DNA of 64,000 nt from Streptomyces sp. NBC_01716 (GTDB lineage Bacteria; Actinomycetota; Actinomycetes; Streptomycetales; Streptomycetaceae). A program made the position numbers and the translations under genes. The DNA is taken from the NCBI RefSeq assembly GCF_036248275.1, contig NZ_CP109181.1, forward strand, positions 2,914,001 through 2,978,000, read 5' to 3'. Below are positions 59,059 to 64,000 of this stretch, in pieces (positions within the stretch are counted from its first letter, which is position 1; each line of letters starts with the position of its first letter). The notes under the pieces were generated by a model that saw only the letters and a list, made by a program, of their open reading frames with translations, was not told the origin of the DNA and did no database searches.

Positions 59059-59484
59059 CTAACCAGGGAGCGGCAGCTCGAACCACACCGTCTTACCCGT
59101 CTTCCCCCGGCGTGTACCCCACCGCCGGGCCGAGCACGCGACGAGCTGGAGCCCGCGGCCCCCTTCGTCGTCGGGGCCGGCGGACCGTGCGGTCGGCGGT
59201 TCGGGGAGCGGATCGGACACCTCCACCAGCAGCGCGGCACCGGTGAGGTCCGCGGGGCCCAAGGGGACGACAGCCAGCCTGACACCGATCGGCCCCGGTG
59301 TGTACCGCAGGGAATTGGTGGCCAGTTCACTGACCAGCAGGACGGCCGTATCACGAACAGAGTGGTCGAGCAGCCAGCCGCCGAGGGCATCGCGTACCGC
59401 GTGGCGTGCGGTACGTACGGCATCCGGCTCGGCGGGGAAGGTCCACTCGGCGTAGGTACTCTCCGCCTCGATCAAGCCGACCAC
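59059..59484 (-). CDS. Anti-sigma-type HATPase (serine kinase-like) protein
   Basis: 141 residues, single GHKL ATP-binding domain of the RsbW type: N box LLVSELATNSLRY, G1/G2 boxes VEVSDPLPEPP and DDEGGRGLQLV. No sensor. The start is GTG 59484; the ribosome site GGAGAA is close. It is encoded just upstream of, and in the same direction as, the SpoIIE-HATPase protein, whose C-terminus it resembles, so the pair may share a signalling route. No anti-anti-sigma gene is in the window. Confidence 0.85.
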   Translation of the reverse strand: MVGLIEAESTYAEWTFPAEPDAVRTARHAVRDALGGWLLDHSVRDTAVLLVSELATNSLRYTPGPIGVRLAVVPLGPADLTGAALLVEVSDPLPEPPTARSAGPDDEGGRGLQLVACSARRWGTRRGKTGKTVWFELPLPG

Positions 59485-59573
59485 TTCTCCAGACTGACAG
59501 CGAACCCATACCCCTTATAGGAGGGTTTATCAGCACATACCCGGAACGGAAGAAGATCTATCTTGACGGAGGG

Positions 59574-59993
59574 TCATGCCAGCTCGCCCGAGGCCCTGAG
59601 GTCGTCGAAGAGAAGCTGGTCGACGGGGGCGACGCGGGCCCGGTCGCCGTAGGAGAGCCAGCGGATCTCCTCGATCTCGTTCGTGGCGGCCGGCGTGCCC
59701 CGGTACTCGCCGGAGTAGCAGCTCATCCGGACGAGGACACCGTCGGGCTGACCATGGGCCTGGGCCTCGTACGTGCCCAGATGGGCCACCGTGGCCGGCA
59801 GGACGGCCACGGCCAGCTCCTCCTCGACCTCACGCACCAGGGTCTCCAGATCGGTCTCCGCGCCTTCGCGCTTACCCCCGGGGATGTAGAAGACATCCTT
59901 CCCGCGGGAGCGGGCACAGAGGATCCTGCCCTGCTCCACCCGGACCCACGCGACCGTGTCGATCAAGACTGTTGCAGCTCCGCCGTCACTCAT
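59574..59993 (-). CDS. Nudix hydrolase
   Basis: 139 residues with a complete Nudix box GGKREGAETDLETLVREVEEEL (G-x5-E-x7-REVxEE pattern). It should hydrolyse a nucleoside diphosphate linked to another group; the substrate cannot be told. ATG 59993 was preferred to the in-frame upstream start at 60026. It stands alone between the HATPase gene and the SPOR-like gene. Confidence 0.88.
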   Translation of the reverse strand: MSDGGAATVLIDTVAWVRVEQGRILCARSRGKDVFYIPGGKREGAETDLETLVREVEEELAVAVLPATVAHLGTYEAQAHGQPDGVLVRMSCYSGEYRGTPAATNEIEEIRWLSYGDRARVAPVDQLLFDDLRASGELA

Positions 59994-60059
59994 GGGCCGG
60001 ATCGTAACGCGGCCGTCGGCGCTCACCCGACGAGGGGCCGCGGTCCGGAGCCCGCGAGG

Positions 60060-60239
60060 TCAGCGGCTGGTCTGCTGCAGGCGCTCGACCCAGTAGAGCT
60101 GCTTGTGACCCTTTATATCGAGGCTGTCGGCGGTCTTCTGCGCCTCGTCCTTCGTGGCGTACCTGCCCACGCGATACCGGTTCCCGTTGTCGTCCTGACG
60201 TATGACCAGCCAGGGCAGCACAGCACCGCTGTCGCTCAT
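60060..60239 (-). CDS. SPOR-domain-like small protein
   Basis: 59 residues: LVIRQDDNGNRYRVGRYATK followed by DEAQKTADSLDIKGHKQLYW. The pattern of a Tyr-Arg-Val-Gly-Arg-Tyr strand and a helix matches the short SPOR-like proteins of Streptomyces. SPOR domains bind denuded septal glycan, but this one has no signal or membrane segment, so binding to cell wall is unproven. The start is ATG 60239 with GGGAGGGG; an earlier ATG at 60269 is less likely. Confidence 0.82.
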   Translation of the reverse strand: MSDSGAVLPWLVIRQDDNGNRYRVGRYATKDEAQKTADSLDIKGHKQLYWVERLQQTSR

Positions 60240-60505
60240 CGCGCCCCTCCCGCCAACGGTCCACACCACTCGGGCGATCTGCCGGAAACCCCAATCCGCA
60301 TATGCCCGAGCCTACGCCTGACCTTCACTCAGCGGATGCGCGTTTACACAAAGAGGTACACATCTGGCCAAGAAGATTCGGGGCCCCAAGGGCGGACCCG
60401 GGCCGTCGCCCGCCATCTCCCGGCGTACAACGCCCTGTTGAGGCGGCACACCACCGTACCGGACCGACGGGTCGGCGCTCAGGTCGGCCGGTTGTCATCC
60501 GATCA

Positions 60506-61258
60506 TCATCTGACCGGAAGGTGATAGGCGAGGCGGTAGCGGTCCGCCGGGACGACCACGTCCGCCGTCTCGACCGCGCGCCCGGACGCGTAGTACGTCC
60601 GCTCCAGGACCATCACCACATGGCCGGGTACACCGCCGAGCAACAGGAGCTCCTCCGCAAGCCCCGGGCGCGCGCCGATCTCCTCCACCACGTTGTCCAC
60701 CACGACCCCGATGGCCGCCATCCGCTCCACGACCCCGCAGCCTCCGAGCGGCCCGTCCTCCGGAAGCATCACCGGCGTGCGTCCCGTGACCTCCAGGGGC
60801 TCCCACGAGGTGGAGAGCATCATCGGCTCCCCCGCGTCCCTGAAGACGTAGCGCGTACGCATCGCGGGGTCGCCCGGCTGTATGCCGAGCCGTTTCGCGA
60901 TCTCCGGAGCCACCTCGTCGCGTTCGCTGCTCGACTCCCACGTGCCGCGCACCCCTTCCTCGGCCTGCTCCTGCCGGAAGGGGTTGGCACCGGACGGCGG
61001 CCGGTACCCGGAGCGGGCGATACGGCGCGGGACGGGCCTCTCACGGACGTAGGTGCCCGAGCCGGAACGGCCCTCGACGAGCCCCTCCGCCATCAGCACC
61101 TTGCGTGCTTCGAGAGCGACCGTGTCCGAGACCCCGTACTCCTCGCGGATCCGGGCCTGGGACGGCAGCCGGGTGTTCGGCGGCAGAGCGCCATCGACGA
61201 TTTTCTGCCGAAGATCACTGGCGACACGCAGATAGGCCGGCTGCTCACCGAAAGCCAC
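60506..61258 (-). CDS. GntR-family regulator with UTRA effector domain
   Basis: 250 residues. Winged helix at the N-terminus (LRVASDLRQKIVDGALPPNT, IREEYGVSDTVALEARKVL) and a HutC/UTRA-type ligand domain (EIAKRLGIQPGDPAMRTRYV, VPGHVVMVLERTYYASGRAV). The start is GTG 61258 with GGGAG. It is divergent from the PLP enzyme gene; the palindrome CAACC-GTT-GGTTG (61299-61311) between them is a likely binding site. The effector is unknown. Confidence 0.88.
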   Translation of the reverse strand: MAFGEQPAYLRVASDLRQKIVDGALPPNTRLPSQARIREEYGVSDTVALEARKVLMAEGLVEGRSGSGTYVRERPVPRRIARSGYRPPSGANPFRQEQAEEGVRGTWESSSERDEVAPEIAKRLGIQPGDPAMRTRYVFRDAGEPMMLSTSWEPLEVTGRTPVMLPEDGPLGGCGVVERMAAIGVVVDNVVEEIGARPGLAEELLLLGGVPGHVVMVLERTYYASGRAVETADVVVPADRYRLAYHLPVR

Positions 61259-61298
61259 AGGGCCACTCCCAACAAGTTGACAGACAGCAACACCCTGG

Positions 61299-61311
61299 CA
61301 ACCGTTGGTTG
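61299..61311. promoter_or_regulatory. Small palindrome between GntR gene and PLP-enzyme gene
   Basis: CAACC (61299-61303), GTT, GGTTG (61307-61311), centred 47 bases before the GntR start; size and place suit an autoregulatory GntR site. Confidence 0.4.
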
Positions 61312-61414
61312 TTGACCGCAAGCATAGGCCAGACTTTCACATGAAGTGACAAGGAGCGGTGTACGCAGGAGCTTTGCCGCCTGCCGCTGTCGCCCGGCCT
61401 GTCATGCTGGTCGC

Positions 61415-62527
61415 ATGACCACGTACCTCTGCCCGGTCGACGGCACACGCGCCGCCGTCGACTCGGCCCCTTGGTGCTGCCCCGAGTGCGGCGGCCCCTG
61501 GGACCTGGAGTTCACCGCATCGCCCGTTCCCCTCAACTCCCTGGGGCGGCGCGTGAATTCGCTGTGGCGGTACGAGGAGGCGCTGCCGATTCCGACAAGG
61601 GCGGTGTCTCTCGGCGAGGGCCGTACGCCGCTGGTGCCGATGACACCCACCGTCTCCGCGAAGCTCGACTTCCTGATGCCGACCCTCTCCTTCAAGGACC
61701 GGGGCGCGGTGATGCTGGCCGAACTGGCCCTGCGGCTGGGACCGGAGCGCGTCCACCGTGTCGTCGCCGACAGCAGCGGCAACGCGGGGACGGCCGTCGC
61801 CGCGTACTGCGCACGGGCCGGGCTGAGTTGCACCGTGTACGTCCCGGAGTCCACGTCACCGAAGAAGACCGAGCAGATCCGCGCCCACGGCGCGCGCCTC
61901 GAACGCGTGAAGGGCGACCGGGAGGCCACCGCGCGAGCCGCCCGCGCCGCGGCCGGCGAAGCGGGCACGTTCTACGCGAGCCATGTCTACAACCCGTACT
62001 TCCTGCACGGCACGAAGACATACGTGTACGAGCTCTGGGAGGACCTCGGCGGCAGCCTCCCCGAGGCGATCGCCGTCCCCGTCGGCAACGGCACCCTGCT
62101 GCTCGGCGCCTCGCTCGCGACCGCCGAACTCCACGCGCACGGACTCATCGCGGAGCGCCCCCAGTTGATCGCCGTCCAGGCCGAGGCCGTCTCACCGCTG
62201 GCCGCCGCCTTCCACGCGGGGGAGGACGACCTCGGCACCGAATTCCCCGGCACGCTCAAGCCCCCGGCTCCCACCCTCGCCGAAGGCATCGCCATCCCGC
62301 GGCCACCACGCGCCCGCCAGATCCTTCGAGCGGTACGCGAATCGGGCGGGACCTTCGTCACCGTGACCGAGGATCAGATCCGTGTGGCACAGCGGGAGTT
62401 GGCGTCGCGCGGTCTCTTCGTCGAGTCGACCGGCGTCGCCTGCTGGGCGGCCGTCGGCGAGTGGACCGATCGCACCGTGACCGTCCCGCTGTGCGGCGCG
62501 GGCGCCAAGACGGGTCTCGCCACCTGA
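61415..62527 (+). CDS. Threonine synthase-like PLP-dependent enzyme
   Basis: 370 residues, fold-type II PLP protein. It starts with a zinc-ribbon-like segment (CPVDGT ... WCCPECGGPWDLEF), then the PLP lysine in LSFKDRGAVM, the phosphate loop PVGNGTLLLG and a late Ser/Cys segment CGAGAKTG. It is shorter than biosynthetic ThrC and closer to the short threonine-synthase-like group; the true reaction could be another beta- or gamma-replacement. The start is ATG 61415 with no ribosome site, possibly leaderless. It is divergent from the GntR/UTRA gene and converges on the cupin gene. Confidence 0.85.
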   Translation: MTTYLCPVDGTRAAVDSAPWCCPECGGPWDLEFTASPVPLNSLGRRVNSLWRYEEALPIPTRAVSLGEGRTPLVPMTPTVSAKLDFLMPTLSFKDRGAVMLAELALRLGPERVHRVVADSSGNAGTAVAAYCARAGLSCTVYVPESTSPKKTEQIRAHGARLERVKGDREATARAARAAAGEAGTFYASHVYNPYFLHGTKTYVYELWEDLGGSLPEAIAVPVGNGTLLLGASLATAELHAHGLIAERPQLIAVQAEAVSPLAAAFHAGEDDLGTEFPGTLKPPAPTLAEGIAIPRPPRARQILRAVRESGGTFVTVTEDQIRVAQRELASRGLFVESTGVACWAAVGEWTDRTVTVPLCGAGAKTGLAT

Positions 62528-62539
62528 CGACGCGCCCCG

Positions 62540-63022
62540 TCAGTCCACCCAGTACGTGTCGTGCTTGATGAAGAACGCCGTCCGCTCCTCGTCCGTCATC
62601 CGCCCGACCGTGGAGATCTTCTCGAAGTACTCCTCGCGCGGAGCGCCGGGCGCGAACAGGATGAGCGTGGAGGCGGGCTCGTCCGAGTCGTTACGGAACC
62701 CGTGCAGCCCGCCCGGCGGCACGTACAGGAAGTCGCCCTTCTCGGCGTCGGTCCAGCGCTCACCGTCGTACAGCCGGACCGTCCCCTCCAGGATGTAGAA
62801 CGACTCCGAGATCGTCCGGTGGAAATGAGTGCTCGGACCGCCGCCCCTGGGCACCATGTCCATCCGGTAGAGCCCGAACTCACCGCCGGTCGACACGCTG
62901 GACGCCACGAAGTGCGTCTCGGCTCCCGACGGCGACCGCACGTCGGCGGGGGTGCTCGCGGGCCGGTACACCGCGTTGACCTCGCCTGTGTCCCCGTGGT
63001 GTCGGGGTTCCGGATACGACAT
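62540..63022 (-). CDS. Cupin-domain protein
   Basis: 160 residues with a single conserved beta-barrel: motif 1 THFHRTISESFYILEG and motif 2 GDFLYVPPGGLHGFRN. Two His and a Glu of motif 1 plus the late His can bind one metal. The C-terminal DEERTAFFIKHDTYWVD extension is typical of small quercetinase-like cupins. ATG 63022 with GAGGGAG eight bases before decides the start. The substrate is unknown. Confidence 0.85.
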   Translation of the reverse strand: MSYPEPRHHGDTGEVNAVYRPASTPADVRSPSGAETHFVASSVSTGGEFGLYRMDMVPRGGGPSTHFHRTISESFYILEGTVRLYDGERWTDAEKGDFLYVPPGGLHGFRNDSDEPASTLILFAPGAPREEYFEKISTVGRMTDEERTAFFIKHDTYWVD

Positions 63023-63066
63023 GTTCTGCACTCCCTCAAGTCGAAGCCCGACGCGTGGCCGGCCGG

Positions 63067-63220
63067 TCAGTCCACCAGCAGTTTGTCAAGGGTGACAGGG
63101 ACGTGACGCACCCGGATTCCGGTGGCGTTGTGGATGGCGTTGCCGACCGCGGCGGCCGAGCCGGCGGTGCCGAGTTCGAGGGGGGTTCTCCTCCAGCAGG
63201 GCGTGCCCGATACCGACGTC
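63067..63220 (-). pseudogene. Remnant of a molybdopterin oxidoreductase large subunit
   Basis: On the minus strand, one frame ends GTAGSAAAVGNAIHNATGI ... VTLDKLLVD with a stop at 63067-63069, the typical C-terminus of xanthine dehydrogenase/aldehyde oxidase large subunits. Just upstream, in another frame, EPILRDVGIGHALLEE (63188-63235) matches a motif that normally lies some 70-90 residues earlier in the same family. The two pieces are now adjacent and out of frame, so an internal deletion and loss of the rest of the gene are evident. No start or ribosome site serves it. Confidence 0.7.
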
Positions 63221-63329
63221 ACGAAGAATCGGTTCAGATACTGCTCCGAACTCTGCCCAGGGGTCCCGATCGTTGCCAGGACCTGTCAATCCCAGGCTGG
63301 GGCGGCACTCTTCCAGTACGTTCACGGTC

Positions 63330-64000
63330 ATGAGTACGGAACAGAGGTACGACGTGGTCGCAACGCCCAACGAGGAGGAACTCCCGAGCAATTGGGGCCG
63401 ATGGGGTGCGGACGACGAGCTGGGCACGCTGAACCTGATCACCGACGAGGTCCGGGCCAGAGCCGCCGCGCAGGCGCGTACCGGGCGCGCGGTCTCGCTG
63501 GCTCAGCCCATCCAGCCGGCGCCCTTGGTCAGCGGGCCCTTCGCGCCCACCACTCAAGAGACTTCGCCGGTCCAGCAGTTGATGCAGTACACCGGAGGAG
63601 CACCCGCGACGGCGGACCTGATGCTGGTGACCAACCATCACGTGCGCTCGACCCACCTCGACGCCCTGGGGCACCAGATATGGGACGGCCAGGTCTACCC
63701 CGGGCGGCCCCTCGCGGAGAGCGTGACACCGGCTGGAGTGCGGCACGGTTCCACGGCGGCGTTCGCCGCCGGGATCGTCACCCGGGGTGTCCTGCTCGAC
63801 CTGGCCTGGGACGGCCCGCTGCCCATGGGCCATCCGATCACCTCGGAGGACTTCGAGGCGGCCGAGGCCCGCCAGGGCGTGCGGCTGGAGTCCGGGGACG
63901 CTTTGGTGGTGCGCTGCGGATGGGTCTACGCCATCGACCCCGAGAGGCCGATGCCGGGCATCAGCCTGGACGCGGTGCGGTGGATGCACCGGCGCGGCGT
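63330..64000 (+). CDS. Cyclase-family protein (kynurenine formamidase-like), partial
   Basis: Open from ATG 63330 to the window edge: 223 residues, 3' end missing. Family signature HHVRSTHLDALGHQIWDG (the H-x-x-T/S-H-x-D metal site of the cyclase/Arg-metal hydrolase fold), preceded by NWGRWGADDELGTLNLIT and followed by RGVLLDLAWDGPLPMGHPIT and ALVVRCGWVYAID. Members open or close amide and lactone rings using a bound metal. The N-terminal WG-x-DDE-x-GTLN motif places it in the larger, cyclase-proper subgroup. The substrate is unknown. Confidence 0.85.
   Translation, partial: MSTEQRYDVVATPNEEELPSNWGRWGADDELGTLNLITDEVRARAAAQARTGRAVSLAQPIQPAPLVSGPFAPTTQETSPVQQLMQYTGGAPATADLMLVTNHHVRSTHLDALGHQIWDGQVYPGRPLAESVTPAGVRHGSTAAFAAGIVTRGVLLDLAWDGPLPMGHPITSEDFEAAEARQGVRLESGDALVVRCGWVYAIDPERPMPGISLDAVRWMHRRG

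Noticed and set aside
63086..63442. 118-codon minus-strand open frame as a gene
   Set aside because: It is antisense to the start of the cyclase-family gene, has no ribosome site, and only its middle matches a known family, as a pseudogene fragment.
1..64000. tRNA, rRNA, riboswitch, insertion sequence, prophage or biosynthetic gene cluster
   Set aside because: No transposase, integrase, PKS/NRPS, cloverleaf or rRNA-like sequence was recognised on either strand; a covariance-model search would be needed to exclude small RNAs.

Overview
The window is chromosomal DNA from a Streptomyces or a very close relative. It is very GC-rich, with strong third-position GC bias, frequent GTG (and some TTG) starts, GTGA and ATGA gene overlaps, and purine-rich ribosome sites. 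It also has actinobacterial hallmarks: mycothiol synthesis (mshB), a 7Fe ferredoxin beside dapC, MsiK-style sugar ABC operons without an ATPase, and Tat-exported enzymes. About 51 coding genes can be supported, two of them cut by the window edges, plus one gene remnant. I see no tRNA, rRNA, insertion sequence, prophage or CRISPR array.

Bases 1-39,000 are a conserved core block. From the left: an HtrA-like protease (partial), an anti-sigma factor and a SigE-type ECF sigma factor on the minus strand; a divergent O-methyltransferase; a DUF3117 protein; an enoyl-CoA hydratase; 3-methyladenine glycosylase I with a DivIVA-like membrane protein; FolP2-type DHPS homologue; a LOG-family protein; dapE; a membrane-anchored lysozyme-like protein; a small secreted protein; dapC and fdxA; a GNAT enzyme and a SirB1-type protein; a disordered membrane protein with a peptidoglycan-binding-like domain; a DUF6113-like protein and mshB; a 64-residue membrane peptide; a DPP IV-like peptidase; two tandem five-gene oligopeptide ABC operons (the bldK-type region); typA; and an LpqW-like lipoprotein. 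As I recall the Mycobacterium tuberculosis map, the order sigE-rseA-htrA / O-methyltransferase / Rv1211 / tagA / Rv1209 / folP2 / LOG / dapE ... dapC-fdxC ... mshB ... lpqW-typA is the same, so this is an ancient actinobacterial synteny block linking envelope stress, diaminopimelate synthesis and redox buffering.

Bases 38,000-42,100 hold a small coiled-coil protein and a three-gene Sdh1-type succinate dehydrogenase operon. Next to it are a GntR-TetR hybrid regulator and a divergent DHA2 drug-efflux pump.

Bases 44,866-54,005 are a carbohydrate-utilisation locus: a LacI regulator, a CE7-like esterase, a sugar-binding lipoprotein with two permeases, a GH39-type glycosidase with a fibronectin-like N-terminus, and a Tat-exported glucoamylase-like (DUF3131/GH144-type) protein. 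Matching LacI-type operators lie in front of the regulator and in front of the transporter operon, so the locus looks like one regulon.

The right end is accessory: a TPM-domain membrane protein, a PAS-PAS-GAF-SpoIIE-HATPase regulator with a stand-alone HATPase partner, a Nudix hydrolase, a SPOR-like small protein, a GntR/UTRA regulator, a threonine-synthase-like PLP enzyme, a cupin, a decayed fragment of a molybdopterin oxidoreductase large subunit, and the start of a cyclase-family protein cut by the window edge.
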